Assembly: GCF_019263705.2 (NCBI RefSeq) | Contig: NZ_JADQDK010000001.1 | Location: 2,790,001-2,854,000 of the forward strand | Length of the DNA: 64,000 nt | Origin: Pseudonocardia abyssalis | GTDB taxonomy: Bacteria; Actinomycetota; Actinomycetes; Mycobacteriales; Pseudonocardiaceae | Reading direction: 5' to 3' | Shown: piece by piece, positions 24,113-33,799 of the stretch | Position numbering within the stretch: position 1 is the first letter of the stretch | Layout: each line of letters begins with the position of its first letter | Program-made: the position numbers and the translations under genes | The notes under the pieces: generated by a model | Database searches by the model: none | What the model saw: only the letters and a program-made list of their open reading frames with translations | What the model was told of the DNA's origin: nothing

Positions 24113-25540
24113 TCAACGGTAACCCCCAGCGAGACGCACGTCACCCCCTGCGCCGCGGACGAACCGCGCGACGGCGTCCGGGTGCCCGGCCGGGTGCGTG
24201 TGCAGGAACGACGCGTGCACGCCGCCGTGGACCCAGCCCTCCGGCTCGCCGCCCCGCCAGCCCCAGGCCGGGGCCACGCCGGCCCGCGGGATGACCGTGC
24301 AGCGGTGGAACTCGTGCCCGCTCACCCGCGCCCCCGCCGCGAACAGCGGCGACCCGGACAGGGCGACGGCGTCGCGGTAGCCGAGCGTCAGCCGCGGCGT
24401 CATCGCGGCGTCGGCAGGCAGTACCCCGCACATCGGGGAGCCGTCGAGGGCGTCGCACAGGTAGAGCAGCCCGGCGCACTCCGCGTGCACCGGTGCACCG
24501 TTGTCGGCCAGCGCCCGCACCGCCGCCCGCAGCGGGGCGTTCGCGCTCAGCGCCGCGGCGTGCTCCTCGGGGAACCCACCGGGCACCACGAGCGCGGCGG
24601 TCCCGTCCGGCAGTCCCTCGTCGCGCAGCGGGTCGACGGTGACGACCTCGGCCCCCGCGGCCGCCAGGAGCTCGACGTGCTCGGCGTAGCCGAACGTGAA
24701 CGCCGCTCCCCCGAACACCCCCACCACCCGCGAGTTCTCCCCTCCCCCCGGCGAGTTTGCCGCCCCCACCCAGCGAGTTTGCCGATCGCGCCCGTCGTGT
24801 CGTCCGTCGACGCCGGACACCTCGGCCGCCGGGTCCCACGACGGCCCGATCGGCAGCGGCGCGGCCAGCCCGGCCACGGCGTCGAGGTCGACGTGCTCCG
24901 CCACCAGCTCCGCCATCGCGTCGACGGCGGCGTGCGCGGCCGCCCCGTGCTCCGCGGCGGTGACCAGCCCGAGGTGGCGCGAGGGGACCGCGAGCTCGTC
25001 GCGCCGGGGCAGGGCCCCGAGCACCGGCAGCCCGACCTCGTCGGCCGCCGCCCGCAGGACGTCCTCGTGCCGGGGGCTGCCGACCCTGTTCAGGACGACC
25101 CCGCCGATCACGACGTCCGGGTCGAACGACCGGAACCCGTGCAGCAGCGCGGCGAGGCTGCGCGACTGCCCCCGCACGTCGACGACCAGCACCACCGGCG
25201 CCCCGAGCAGCCCCGCGACCTGCGCCGTCGACCCGGCCCCGTCCGCCAGCCGCCCGTCGAACAGGCCCATCACGCCCTCGACGACCGCGATCTCCGCGCC
25301 CGCCGCGCCGTGCCGGGCTAGCGGGAGGATCCGGTCGGCGCCGACGAGGACCGGATCGAGGTTCCGGCCCGGCCGGCCGGCGGCGAGGGTGTGGTAACCG
25401 GGGTCGACGTAGTCGGGGCCCACCTTGAACGGGGCCACCACCGTGCCCCGGCGCCGCAGCGCGGCCGTCAGCCCGGTGGCGACGGTGGTCTTCCCGGACC
25501 CGGACGCCGGCGCCCCGACCACCAGCGCGCGGGCCGTCAT
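24113..25540 (-). CDS. cobB: Hydrogenobyrinate/cobyrinate a,c-diamide synthase
   Basis: ATP- and glutamine-dependent amidase of 475 residues. P-loop GAPASGSGKTT near residues 9-19, FKVGPDYVDPGYH, and a class I glutamine amidotransferase domain with Cys in HAECAGLLYL. Between the two domains (about residues 250-275) is an unconserved stretch, RWVGAANSPGGGENSR, encoded by three copies of a 22-bp-type repeat (24731-24787). Start ATG 25540. It is the last gene of the cobQ-chlID-cobO-reductase-cobB series and supplies the substrate for CobN. Confidence 0.95.
   Translation of the reverse strand: MTARALVVGAPASGSGKTTVATGLTAALRRRGTVVAPFKVGPDYVDPGYHTLAAGRPGRNLDPVLVGADRILPLARHGAAGAEIAVVEGVMGLFDGRLADGAGSTAQVAGLLGAPVVLVVDVRGQSRSLAALLHGFRSFDPDVVIGGVVLNRVGSPRHEDVLRAAADEVGLPVLGALPRRDELAVPSRHLGLVTAAEHGAAAHAAVDAMAELVAEHVDLDAVAGLAAPLPIGPSWDPAAEVSGVDGRHDGRDRQTRWVGAANSPGGGENSRVVGVFGGAAFTFGYAEHVELLAAAGAEVVTVDPLRDEGLPDGTAALVVPGGFPEEHAAALSANAPLRAAVRALADNGAPVHAECAGLLYLCDALDGSPMCGVLPADAAMTPRLTLGYRDAVALSGSPLFAAGARVSGHEFHRCTVIPRAGVAPAWGWRGGEPEGWVHGGVHASFLHTHPAGHPDAVARFVRGAGGDVRLAGGYR
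24731..24787. repeat. 22-bp-type repeat inside cobB
   Basis: CGAGTT occurs at 24731, 24752 and 24774 (spacing 21 and 22 bp), the last two as GGCGAGTTTGCCG-like units. GGCAAACTCGCC, its complement, is found exactly in the intergenic array at 44187-44296. Here it is translated as an inter-domain linker in frame. Confidence 0.75.
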
Positions 25541-25603
25541 GATCGCCGGAAGTGGCCGGTGGGTGCCACGGGTGACACGTGTCGACCACTCCCCCCGATC
25601 ATG
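25538..25603. repeat. Inverted CATGATCG pair flanking cobB start
   Basis: CATGATCG (25538-25545, covering the cobB start codon) and CGATCATG (25596-25603, covering the stop of the aldo/keto reductase) form inverted arms around the 58-bp gap. The gap also holds a 10-bp palindrome ACACGTGT-like motif. May be a hairpin or a dispersed repeat. Confidence 0.4.
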
Positions 25604-26570
25604 AGTGGCCCAGCACCGGGTGCGGCACGTACGGCGCCTCCAGCGCCGCGATCTCGTCGTCGCTCAGCTCCACCTCGACGGCCGCGACCGCGTCCTCGAT
25701 GTGCCCTGCCTTCGTCGCCCCGATGATCGGTGCGGTGAGGGCCTCCCGGTGCAGCAGCCAGGCCAGTGCGATCTGCGCCATCGGCAGGTCACGGGCCTTC
25801 GCGACCTCGGCGACGGCGCGCACCACGGCGTCGTCGGCCTCCCCGTACATGCGGTCGGCGATCGGGTCGCTCCCGGCGCGGACGGTGGTGCGCTGCTCGG
25901 GCAGCCGCGTCAGCCGGCCCCGCGCCAGCGGACTCCACGGGATGACCCCGACGCCCTGGTCGAGGCACAGCGGGTGCATCTCCCGCTCCTCCTCGCGGTA
26001 GAGGAGGTTGTAGTGGTCCTGCATGGAGACGAACCGCGTCCAGCCACCGAGGTCGGCGGTGTGCTGCGCCTTCGCGAACTGCCAGGCGAACATGCTCGAC
26101 GCCCCGATGTAGCGCGCCTTCCCCGCACGCACCACGTCGTGCAGCGCCTCCATCGTCTCCTCGATCGGCGTCTCCGGATCCCAGCGGTGGATCTGGTAGA
26201 GGTCGACGTGGTCGGTGCCCAGCCGGGTCAGCGACGCGTCGATGCTCGCCAGGATGTGCTTGCGCGAGAGCCCGCGGTCGTTCGGCCCGTCGCCCATCGG
26301 CATGAAGACCTTCGTGGCGAGCACGTAGTCGTCGCGGCGCGCGAACAGCTCGCGCAGCAGTGTGCCCGTGACCTCCTCGCTCGCGCCGAGCGAGTACATG
26401 TCGGCGGTGTCGAAGAACGTGATCCCGGCGTCGACGGCGGCGCGCACGAGCGGACGCGACGCGTCGAGGTCGAGCACCCAGTCGCGCCAGTCCGGCGTGC
26501 CGTAGCTCATCATCCCCAGGCAGATCCGCGAGACCTGCAACCCGGTACTTCCCAGCCTGACCTGCTGCAT
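25599..26570 (-). CDS. Aldo/keto reductase
   Basis: NADPH-dependent (alpha/beta)8 oxidoreductase, 323 residues. Catalytic Asp/Tyr in FFDTADMYSLGASEE, Lys in VLATKVFMP, His in DLYQIHRWD, and the cofactor-binding IIGATKAGHIEDA. The start ATG 26570 overlaps the cobO stop as TGATG, so it is translated with the B12 genes. No aldo/keto reductase is a known step of B12 synthesis, making its place between cobO and cobB odd. Substrate unknown. Confidence 0.93.
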   Translation of the reverse strand: MQQVRLGSTGLQVSRICLGMMSYGTPDWRDWVLDLDASRPLVRAAVDAGITFFDTADMYSLGASEEVTGTLLRELFARRDDYVLATKVFMPMGDGPNDRGLSRKHILASIDASLTRLGTDHVDLYQIHRWDPETPIEETMEALHDVVRAGKARYIGASSMFAWQFAKAQHTADLGGWTRFVSMQDHYNLLYREEEREMHPLCLDQGVGVIPWSPLARGRLTRLPEQRTTVRAGSDPIADRMYGEADDAVVRAVAEVAKARDLPMAQIALAWLLHREALTAPIIGATKAGHIEDAVAAVEVELSDDEIAALEAPYVPHPVLGHS

Positions 26571-27184
26571 CACCACTCGATTCCCCGCTGGCCCTTCTGG
26601 CCGGCGTCCATCGGATGCTTGATCTTGCCCGTCTCCATGACCAGGTCGGCCGCGGCGATCAGCTCCGGCGCGGCGTCCCGTCCGGTGATGATCACGTGCT
26701 GCCTGCCCTCGCGCGCGGCGAGGACCTCGACCACCTCGTGCACGTCCACCCACCCCCACTTGAGCGGGTAGGTGAACTCGTCCAGGACGTAGACGTCGTG
26801 CACGCCCGCCTCGATCCGCCGCCGGATCTCGCGCCATCCCTCCTGAGCGGCGGCGGCGTGGTCCTCCTCGGTGCCCGGCTTGCGCACCCAGGACCAGCCC
26901 TCGCCCATCTTGTGCCACTCGACGGGCCCGCCCTCGCCGGTCTCCGCGTGGACGCGGCCGAGCGCGCGGAACGCCGTCTCCTCGCCGACCTTCCACTTCG
27001 CCGACTTCACGAACTGGAACACCCCGATCGACCAGCCCTGGCTCCACCCGCGCAGGGCCAGCCCGAACGCCGCGGTCGACTTGCCCTTCATCGTCCCCGT
27101 GTGGACGACGACGAGTGGCCGGTTGCGGCGCTGCCTCGTCGTGAGCCCGTCGTCGGGCACGGTCTCGACCTGTCCCTGCGGCAT
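26570..27184 (-). CDS. cobO: Cob(I)yrinic acid a,c-diamide adenosyltransferase
   Basis: Attaches the 5'-deoxyadenosyl group to cobalt. BtuR/CobO family, 204 residues: modified P-loop HTGTMKGKSTAAFGLALRG, VFQFVKSAKW, VYVLDEFTYPLKWGW and the C-terminal GQKGQRGIEW. Ten bp separate it from the fused chelatase ATPase gene upstream, and TGATG couples it to the reductase downstream. Confidence 0.96.
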   Translation of the reverse strand: MPQGQVETVPDDGLTTRQRRNRPLVVVHTGTMKGKSTAAFGLALRGWSQGWSIGVFQFVKSAKWKVGEETAFRALGRVHAETGEGGPVEWHKMGEGWSWVRKPGTEEDHAAAAQEGWREIRRRIEAGVHDVYVLDEFTYPLKWGWVDVHEVVEVLAAREGRQHVIITGRDAAPELIAAADLVMETGKIKHPMDAGQKGQRGIEW

Positions 27185-27194
27185 CCGTCTGCTC

Positions 27195-29354
27195 CTAAGC
27201 TGCTCGGGCGGCGTGCACGACGCCGGTGACGCCGTCGGCCGACAGCGCCCCGATGGTCACGATCTCCCCGCCGGCGGCCGCGGCGATCCGGGCGGCGAGG
27301 CCGAGACGGACGGGGCCGGACTCGCAGTCGACCACCACCGTCGCGACGCCGTCGGCCGCGAGCAGCGCCGCGGCCCGGCACGCGTCCGACACCGGCTCCC
27401 CGGACCGGCCGACCGTCGCGCGGCCGTCGGTGAGCAGGACGAGCAGCGCGCGGCGGCGGGGGTCGCGGAGCCGCTCGACGCGCAGGACCTCGCGGGCGCG
27501 CAGCAGTCCGTCGGCCAGCGGGGTGCGGCCGCCGGTGCGCATCGACGCCATCCGCGCCTGCGCCGCCGGCACGCTCGACGTCGGGGGCAGCACCAGTTCG
27601 GCGCCGCCCGCGCGGAAGGTGACGAGTCCGACCTTGTCGCGGCGCTGGTAGGCGTCGCGCAGGAGCGACAGCACCGCTCCCGACACCGCCGACATGCGTG
27701 CACGGGCGGCCATCGAGCCGGAGGCGTCGACGGCGAACAGCACGAGGTTGCCCTCCCGGCCCTCGCGCTCGCCGCTGCGCAGGTCGCCGTGGCGCAGCAC
27801 GAGTGCCGGCCCGGTCCGGCCGCGCGAGCGCTGGTGCGGGGCGGCCGCGGTGATCGACGCGGGGAGGTGGACGTCGGCGGCCCGGCGCGGGGTGGTCGCG
27901 ACGGCCCGCACGACGCGGCCGGAGTCGGTGCGGGCCCGGGAGCGGCGGCCGGGGGCCCCCTCACCGAGCCCGGGGACCTCGAGACGGCGTGCCCGGAACG
28001 TGTCCGTGGGGGCGGGGGCCCGAACACCCTCCCGGTCGGACGGCCCGTCCGCCCGGCCGGTGGGCGAGCCCTGCGGCTGCGGCCCGTCCTGTGTGGGCCC
28101 CCCGTCCGGGTCGGGAGCACCGTCCGGTCGATCCGAGGCGAGGTCCCCGCCGCCGTCCGGGCCGGCGGCGTCGGGGTCGCGGGTCTCGGGGCCACCGTCA
28201 TCCGGGCCACCGTCATCCGGGCCACCGTGGTCGGGGCCACCGTGGTCGGGGCTGCGGTCCGGGCCTACCCCGCCGGGTCCTCCGCCGGGTCCTCCGTCGG
28301 GGCCGTCGTCGTCCGGGCCGTCCCCGTCGGCTCCTTTCTGCTCCGCCGCGTCGCGCAGGGCGTCGTCGAGGGCGCCCTCGTCCATGCCGGGCTCGTCGAA
28401 CGGGTCGCGGCGGCGACGGTGCGGCAGGGCGAGGCGGGCGGCGACGCGCACGTCCTCCTCCTCCACCGCCCCGACCCCGCGCCACGCGGCGTGGGCCACC
28501 GCGGCGCGGGCGATGACGAGGTCGGCGCGCATGCCGTCGACGTCGAACGCCGCGCACACCGACGCGATCCGGCGCAGCTCGGCGTCGGGCAGCACCACCG
28601 CGGCCACCCGCGAGCGGGCGGCGACGATCCGGGCCGCGACCTCGGCGTCGGCGGCCCGCCAGGCGTCGGTGAAGCCCGCGGGGTCGTCGTCGAACGCCAT
28701 CCGGCGGCGCACCACCTCGACGCGTGTCCCGACGTCGCGCGCCGCCCGCACCTCGACGGCCAGCCCGAACCGGTCGAGCAGCTGCGGGCGCAGCTCGCCC
28801 TCCTCCGGGTTCATCGTCCCGACCAGCAGGAACCGCGCCGCGTGCGACACCGACACCCCGTCGCGCTCGACGTGCGCACGGCCCATCGCGGCGGCGTCGA
28901 GGAGGAGGTCGACGAGGTGGTCGTGCAGCAGGTTGACCTCGTCGACGTAGAGCACGCCGCGGTGCGCGTCGGCGAGCAGCCCCGGCTGGTACGCCCGGAC
29001 CCCCTCGGACAGCGCGCGCTCCAGGTCCAGTGACCCGACGAGCCGGTCGTCGGTGGCCCCCACCGGCAGCTCGACGAGCCGGGCCGCCCGCGACTCGCCG
29101 ACCGTCGCGGCGTGCGGGCCGTCGGGGCAGGCGGGGTCGGGTGCGGTGGGGTCGCAGCCGAAGCGGCAGCCCGGCACCACCTGCAACGCGGGCAGCAGCG
29201 CGGCCAGCGCGCGCACGGCCGTCGACTTCGCGGTGCCCTTCTCCCCCCGCACCAGCACCCCGCCGACGCCCGGGTGCACGGCGTTGAGCAGGAGCGCGAG
29301 GCGGAGGTCGTCGTGGCCGACGACGGCGGAGAACGGGAACTGCGGGGAGGTCAC
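27195..29354 (-). CDS. Fused ChlI/ChlD-type cobaltochelatase ATPase
   Basis: 719 residues. The AAA+ domain (1-300) has Walker [10 protein letters not shown] near 37-45, Walker [11 protein letters not shown], and SLDLERAL. An acidic Gly/Pro/Asp linker (about 330-450) is partly made of [10 protein letters not shown] repeats encoded by 15-bp units at 28189-28248. The C-terminal von Willebrand A domain has the MIDAS motif DASGSM near 540. It probably plays the CobS and CobT-subunit roles in one chain, with CobN as metal-inserting partner. ATGA overlap with cobQ. Confidence 0.9.
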   Translation of the reverse strand: MTSPQFPFSAVVGHDDLRLALLLNAVHPGVGGVLVRGEKGTAKSTAVRALAALLPALQVVPGCRFGCDPTAPDPACPDGPHAATVGESRAARLVELPVGATDDRLVGSLDLERALSEGVRAYQPGLLADAHRGVLYVDEVNLLHDHLVDLLLDAAAMGRAHVERDGVSVSHAARFLLVGTMNPEEGELRPQLLDRFGLAVEVRAARDVGTRVEVVRRRMAFDDDPAGFTDAWRAADAEVAARIVAARSRVAAVVLPDAELRRIASVCAAFDVDGMRADLVIARAAVAHAAWRGVGAVEEEDVRVAARLALPHRRRRDPFDEPGMDEGALDDALRDAAEQKGADGDGPDDDGPDGGPGGGPGGVGPDRSPDHGGPDHGGPDDGGPDDGGPETRDPDAAGPDGGGDLASDRPDGAPDPDGGPTQDGPQPQGSPTGRADGPSDREGVRAPAPTDTFRARRLEVPGLGEGAPGRRSRARTDSGRVVRAVATTPRRAADVHLPASITAAAPHQRSRGRTGPALVLRHGDLRSGEREGREGNLVLFAVDASGSMAARARMSAVSGAVLSLLRDAYQRRDKVGLVTFRAGGAELVLPPTSSVPAAQARMASMRTGGRTPLADGLLRAREVLRVERLRDPRRRALLVLLTDGRATVGRSGEPVSDACRAAALLAADGVATVVVDCESGPVRLGLAARIAAAAGGEIVTIGALSADGVTGVVHAARAA
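28189..28248. repeat. 15-bp tandem repeat in chelatase ATPase linker
   Basis: Four 15-bp units starting at 28189, 28204, 28219 and 28234: two of GGGCCACCGTCATCC and two of GGGCCACCGTGGTCG. They encode the [10 protein letters not shown] linker repeats. Confidence 0.85.
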
Positions 29355-30859
29355 GAGGGGGACACTGCCAGACCGGAGGTCACCGTCGGGAGGTCCCGTG
29401 CCGCACCGTGACTGATCACATGTTCAAGTGAGCCGATATCGAGATTCTGTTCGACGAGGTCGCCGAGCAGGTCGAGCTGGCGTTCGCGCTCGTCGGCGAA
29501 GCAGGTGTCGGGGGCGGCGACGAACCCCGCGCGGCCCACCCGCTCCAGCAGGCGGCGACGGAACCCGTCGTTCTCCAGAAGGCCGTGCCAGTGGGTGCCC
29601 CACACGGTGCCGGTGTCCGAACCCTCCGAGGAGTCGATCAGGCCGGGGTCGCCGGACCGCACCACGCGCCCGTGGTGGATCTCGTACCCGCGCACCGGCT
29701 CGCCCCAGGCCGTGCCCACGGGGTTGCCGAGGTGCTTGTCGACGTCGAACTCGATCTCCAGGTCCAGCAGGCCCAGCCCCTCCGCGTCGCCGGACTCCAC
29801 CCCGTGCGGGTCGGCGATCCGCCGCCCGAGCATCTGGTAGCCGCCGCAGACCCCGAGCACCGGACGCCCCGCGCGGGCGTGGGCGAGCACCCCGTCGGCC
29901 AGGCCGGACGACCGCAGCCAGGCCAGGTCCGACACCGTCGACTTCGACCCCGGCAGGACGACCAGGTCGACGTCGGCCAGGCGCGAGGCCTCCGTGACGT
30001 ACCGCACGGCGACACCCGGCTCGCAGGCCAGCGCCTCGGCGTCGGTGGCATTGGAGATCCGCGGGAACCGGACGACGGCGACGCGCAGCCACGCCGACCC
30101 GTGCGGCGGTGCGGGGCGCCCGAGCACGCCGTCGGAGACGACGGAGAGCGAGTCCTCGGCGTCGAGCCACAACCCGTCGGCCCACGGGACGACCCCGAAC
30201 GTCGGGCGGCCGGTGAGCGCGCGGAGCTGGTCGAGACCGGGCGCGAGCAGCGACGGGTCGCCGCGGAACTTGTTGATCACGAACCCGGCGATGCGGGCCT
30301 GGTCGGCGGCGTCGAGGACCGCGACGGTGCCGAAGAGGTGGGCGAGCACGCCGCCGCGGTCGATGTCGCCGACGACGACCACCGGCAGGTCCGCGGCCTG
30401 CGCGAGCCCCATGTTGGCGATGTCGGAGCGGCGCAGGTTGATCTCCGCGGGCGACCCGGCGCCCTCGCAGACCACGACGTCGTACCGCCTCCGCAGATCG
30501 GTGAGGGTGTCGACGACCACCTCCAGCAGCGCCGCCTTCCGTGACCGGTACGACCGTGCGCTGACCGTCCCGTCGACGCGTCCGAGCACCACGACCTGTG
30601 AACTGCGGTCGCTGCCCGGCTTGAGCAGCACCGGGTTGAACGCGGTGCTCGGGGCGAGCCCGCACGCGTGCGCCTGCATGGCCTGCGCGCGGCCGATCTC
30701 GCCGCCGTCGGGCGTCACGACGGAGTTGTTGCTCATGTTCTGGGCCTTGAACGGCGCCACGCGCACCCCGCGGCGTGCCAGCATCCGGCAGATCCCCGCG
30801 ACCAGCGCGCTCTTGCCCGCATCCGAGGTCGTCCCGGCCACCAGCAGTCCTCCGCGCAC
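29351..30859 (-). CDS. cobQ: Cobyric acid synthase
   Basis: Glutamine-dependent amidation of adenosylcobyrinate a,c-diamide at four sites. 502 residues: [14 protein letters not shown]-loop, [37 protein letters not shown], and an amidotransferase domain with Cys in [10 protein letters not shown]. The start is GTG 30859: TACGGT on the minus strand (30872-30867) is 7 nt upstream, so the mRNA is probably leaderless. The frame continues open upstream over the divergent surf1 gene but that is not coding. First gene of cobQ-chlID-cobO-reductase-cobB. Confidence 0.95.
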   Translation of the reverse strand: MRGGLLVAGTTSDAGKSALVAGICRMLARRGVRVAPFKAQNMSNNSVVTPDGGEIGRAQAMQAHACGLAPSTAFNPVLLKPGSDRSSQVVVLGRVDGTVSARSYRSRKAALLEVVVDTLTDLRRRYDVVVCEGAGSPAEINLRRSDIANMGLAQAADLPVVVVGDIDRGGVLAHLFGTVAVLDAADQARIAGFVINKFRGDPSLLAPGLDQLRALTGRPTFGVVPWADGLWLDAEDSLSVVSDGVLGRPAPPHGSAWLRVAVVRFPRISNATDAEALACEPGVAVRYVTEASRLADVDLVVLPGSKSTVSDLAWLRSSGLADGVLAHARAGRPVLGVCGGYQMLGRRIADPHGVESGDAEGLGLLDLEIEFDVDKHLGNPVGTAWGEPVRGYEIHHGRVVRSGDPGLIDSSEGSDTGTVWGTHWHGLLENDGFRRRLLERVGRAGFVAAPDTCFADERERQLDLLGDLVEQNLDIGSLEHVISHGAARDLPTVTSGLAVSPS

Positions 30860-30877
30860 GACGACTACCGTAAGGGC
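30860..30877. promoter_or_regulatory. Overlapping divergent promoters of cobQ and surf1
   Basis: Only 18 bp separate the two GTG starts. TACCGT (30866-30871) serves surf1 at 6 nt; its minus-strand counterpart TACGGT (30872-30867) serves cobQ at 7 nt. The two -10 boxes share five base pairs, so RNA polymerase can open only one at a time. Confidence 0.6.
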
Positions 30878-31672
30878 GTGCGGTTCCTCCTGCGTCCGGG
30901 CTGGCTGGCCCTCATCGCCGCGGTGCTCGCGTTCGTCGTCGCCTGCTACACGTTCCTCGCCCCGTGGCAGTTCGGCCGCGAGGCCCAGCGCGAGGCGCAG
31001 CAGCAGGCCATCGACACCGCGACCGCGACGCCCCCCGTCCCGATCGCCGAGCTGACCTCGGACGGCGTGACCCCGGACGTCGAGTGGCGGCAGGTCGAGG
31101 TCACGGGCAGCTACCTCCCCGAGGCCCAGGGCCTCGTGCGCCTGCGCGTCGTCGACGGGCGCCCGGCCGTCGAGGTGCTGACGCCGTTCCGCACGTCCGA
31201 CGGGCGGCTGCTGACGGTCGACCGCGGCACGGTCGAGACCTCCAGCGGCTCGGTGACCCCGGACATCCCCGCACCCCCGGCCGGGGAGGTCACGCTCACC
31301 GCGCGTCTGCGCGTCGACCAGACCGATCCCGAGGGCCGGGTGCTCGACGAGGCCGGCTTCCAGCAGCTCTACGTCGCCGACTCGCGGCTGCTCGCCACCG
31401 CCACCGGGCTCGCACTGGAACCCGGCTGGCTGCAGCTCGCCCCCGGCCAGCCCGGCGTCCTCGCCCCGCTGCCGGTCCTGCCGAGCAGCGGCGGGGCACC
31501 GTTCACGAACCTGTCCTACGCCCTGCAGTGGATCACCTTCGGCGTGATCGCCCTGCTCGCGCTGGGGTACTTCATCCGACTGGAGCTGCTGCAGCGCCGG
31601 GGCAAGCCCGACCGCACCGCCCTGCGGCGCGCCCTGTCCGGCGAGGACGACGAGGCCCCGCTCCCCCGCTGA
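30878..31672 (+). CDS. SURF1 family cytochrome oxidase assembly protein
   Basis: 264 residues, two membrane helices (about 9-26 and 222-241) with an outside domain between, the SURF1 arrangement. Markers: [13 protein letters not shown] near the first helix, [17 protein letters not shown] and the C-terminal [19 protein letters not shown]. Helps assemble the haem a-copper oxidase. Start GTG 30878, leaderless geometry; divergent from cobQ. Confidence 0.92.
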   Translation: MRFLLRPGWLALIAAVLAFVVACYTFLAPWQFGREAQREAQQQAIDTATATPPVPIAELTSDGVTPDVEWRQVEVTGSYLPEAQGLVRLRVVDGRPAVEVLTPFRTSDGRLLTVDRGTVETSSGSVTPDIPAPPAGEVTLTARLRVDQTDPEGRVLDEAGFQQLYVADSRLLATATGLALEPGWLQLAPGQPGVLAPLPVLPSSGGAPFTNLSYALQWITFGVIALLALGYFIRLELLQRRGKPDRTALRRALSGEDDEAPLPR

Positions 31673-31713
31673 GCGATCGCGCGGCCTCCCGGGCACGCCG
31701 CGCCGGCCGAACA

Positions 31714-31777
31714 TGATCGTTCCGAGATGACCCTCCCGGTCGTCGGCGCGACCGCCGCCCTCACCTCGGAACGATCA
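31714..31777. repeat. Inverted repeat between surf1 and cobD
   Basis: TGATCGTTCCGAG (31714-31726) and its exact complement (31765-31777) flank 38 bp. The right arm encodes the last residues of CobD. Could act as a bidirectional terminator; the CATGATC word also occurs near cobB and cobL. Confidence 0.6.
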
Positions 31778-32783
31778 CCGCCGCCAGTACCCCCGCCAGC
31801 ACCGCGGCCGCGGCCCCCACCAGGCGGGAGAGGCGGGCGGAGCGGTGCAGGTCGACAGGGGTCGGGGTCGGGCCGATCCCCAGGCGGGGCCGCTCCTCGA
31901 CGCCGTGCGCGTACACCGTCCGTCCGCCGAGCCCGACGCCCAGCGCCCCGGCCGCGGCGGCCTCCACCGGACCGGCGTTCGGGGACGGGTGCCCGCCCGA
32001 GTCCCGGCGCCACGCGGCGAGCGCGCCGGACGGCGAACCCCCGACGGCCGGCGCCAGCACCGTGAACAGCGCCGCGCAGACCCGGGCCGGGACGAGGTTC
32101 GCGACGTCGTCGAGCCGCGCCGAGGCCCACCCGAACCGTCGGTACCGCGGCGACCGGTAGCCGACCATCGCATCCAGGGTGTTGACCGCGCGGTACCCGA
32201 GCAGACCCGGCACCCCGGCGACCGCCCCCCAGAACAGCGGCGCCACGACCGCGTCGGAGGTGTTCTCCGCCAGCGACTCCACCCCGGCCCGCGCCATCCC
32301 CGCCGCGTCGAGCGACTCCGGGTCGCGCCCGCACAGCGACGGAAGCCGCCGCCGCGCCGCGGCGAGATCGACCCCGTCCGACACCGGAGCCGGGTCCACC
32401 GCCGCGGCCCCGGGCCGCACACCCGACCACGGACCGTCGGTCGCCGTCGCACCACCACGGGCCCCCAGCTCCCGCGCCAGCGCCGCCCCGTGCCCGGCCA
32501 GCGACGACCCGCCGAGCACCGTCCACGTCGCCAGCGCCGTCAGCCCGGTCCCGAGGACCGGACGCCGCCGCCCGAGCGCCTCGGCGGCGACCCCGAGCCC
32601 GACCGCGCCCCCCAGCAGCACCGCGGTGTACCCGACGCCGGCCAGACGGCAGTCGGCGTACGTCCGCCGCTCCAGGGCCGCGGCGAGGGTGCCGAACCCG
32701 GCGACCGGGTGGCCACGTCGCGGGTCGCCGAGGACGGCGTCGGCCAGCGTTCCGATCACCAGGCCGACTGCACGCGATCTCAC
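31761..32783 (-). CDS. cobD: Adenosylcobinamide-phosphate synthase
   Basis: Integral membrane enzyme joining aminopropanol phosphate to adenosylcobyric acid. 340 residues: [75 protein letters not shown] and [17 protein letters not shown] are all CobD/CbiB hallmarks. Start GTG 32783; AACCTA on the plus strand (32791-32796, TAGGTT on the coding strand) is 7 nt upstream, so probably leaderless. Transcribed separately from the cobQ unit, since surf1 lies between. Confidence 0.94.
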   Translation of the reverse strand: MRSRAVGLVIGTLADAVLGDPRRGHPVAGFGTLAAALERRTYADCRLAGVGYTAVLLGGAVGLGVAAEALGRRRPVLGTGLTALATWTVLGGSSLAGHGAALARELGARGGATATDGPWSGVRPGAAAVDPAPVSDGVDLAAARRRLPSLCGRDPESLDAAGMARAGVESLAENTSDAVVAPLFWGAVAGVPGLLGYRAVNTLDAMVGYRSPRYRRFGWASARLDDVANLVPARVCAALFTVLAPAVGGSPSGALAAWRRDSGGHPSPNAGPVEAAAAGALGVGLGGRTVYAHGVEERPRLGIGPTPTPVDLHRSARLSRLVGAAAAVLAGVLAAVIVPR

Positions 32784-32840
32784 GTCCGCGAACCTACGTC
32801 GGGCCGGGCGCCGACCCGGTACCCGGGGGATGATCGCGAC

Positions 32841-33479
32841 ATGCGCACCGACCTGGACCCGACCGAGCTCGGCGCGGGTGCCTTCTACCGCCTGCTGACC
32901 TCCGTCGTCGTTCCCCGCCCGATCGCCTGGGTGAGCACCCGCTCGGCCGCGGGCGTCGACAACCTCGCTCCGCACTCGTTCTTCACCGTGTCCTGCGTCG
33001 ATCCGCCGATGGTCCAGTTCACCAGCGTCGGGGTGAAGGACTCGCTGACCAACGCGCGCGAGACCGGCGAGTTCGTCGTCTGCCTGGCCACCGACCCACT
33101 GTTCGAGCAGGTCAACGCGACGGGCACCGACTTCCCCGCGGGTGTCAGCGAGTTCGCGGAGGTCGGGCTGACGGCCGCGCCGAGTGAGAAGGTGACGCCG
33201 CCGCGGGTCGCCGAGTCACCCGTGGCGCTGGAGTGCCGCCTCGAGCAGGCGCTGACCCTCGGCGACTCCACCGTCGTGATCGGCCGCGTGGTGCACGCCT
33301 CGATCAGCACCGACGTGTTCGACGGCGACCCGCACGACGGCGGGCTGCCCACGATCGCGAAGCTCCGACCCCTGGCCCGGCTCGGGCGCGACGAGTGGTC
33401 GGGGATCGGCGAGCTCAAGGAGATCACCCGGATCCGGTACCGGGACTGGCCGGGGCACTACTCCCCGCCGACCGCCTGA
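32841..33479 (+). CDS. Flavin reductase family protein
   Basis: FMN-binding split-barrel protein of 212 residues. YRLLTSVVVPRPIAWVSTRS, NLAPHSFFTVSCVDPPMVQF and NARETGEFVVCLA match the DIM6/NTAB family. Probably reduces FMN or stores it for a partner oxygenase. Start ATG 32841, 57 bp from divergent cobD; GATGAT at 32829-32834 may be its -10. It overlaps the next convergent gene by 22 bp. Confidence 0.88.
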   Translation: MRTDLDPTELGAGAFYRLLTSVVVPRPIAWVSTRSAAGVDNLAPHSFFTVSCVDPPMVQFTSVGVKDSLTNARETGEFVVCLATDPLFEQVNATGTDFPAGVSEFAEVGLTAAPSEKVTPPRVAESPVALECRLEQALTLGDSTVVIGRVVHASISTDVFDGDPHDGGLPTIAKLRPLARLGRDEWSGIGELKEITRIRYRDWPGHYSPPTA

Positions 33480-33748
33480 CCGAGCCGCAGGTCGTAGAGG
33501 CGCTCCGCCTCGGCCGCCACCCGGTGCAGGTTGCACGGCCACTTCTCGCCCGACCCGCTCGAGTGCCGGCACGACGTGCAGCGCCCGAGCCGGTCGGGCA
33601 CGTGCGCGGCGAGCAGCCGGCGCCACACCTGTGGCATCGCGGACATCTCCCCGGCGACACCGGAACTCCCGATCACGTCCACGAACCCCCCACACACATC
33701 CGGCAGCGACATGCCTTCGCCGGTGACCGGGATCCGGTTCACCGACAT
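33458..33748 (-). CDS. Small cysteine-containing conserved protein, function unknown
   Basis: 96 residues. The second half holds RCTSCRHSSGSGEKWPCNLH, a Cys/His set that could bind zinc or an Fe-S cluster. N-terminus SVNRIPVTGEGMSLPDVCGG. There is no membrane helix. It follows the flavin reductase convergently with a 22-bp overlap. Not recognised as a named family. Confidence 0.6.
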   Translation of the reverse strand: MSVNRIPVTGEGMSLPDVCGGFVDVIGSSGVAGEMSAMPQVWRRLLAAHVPDRLGRCTSCRHSSGSGEKWPCNLHRVAAEAERLYDLRLGQAVGGE

Positions 33749-33799
33749 CGCCCACCATCTTGTCGCCCCCGATGCGTCGCCGCGCGGCGGGCCGCCGTA

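Noticed and set aside
30860..31714. N-terminal extension of cobQ over surf1
   Set aside because: The extra sequence is the antisense of SURF1 and lacks any conserved motif; GTG 30859 matches the family start and promoter geometry.
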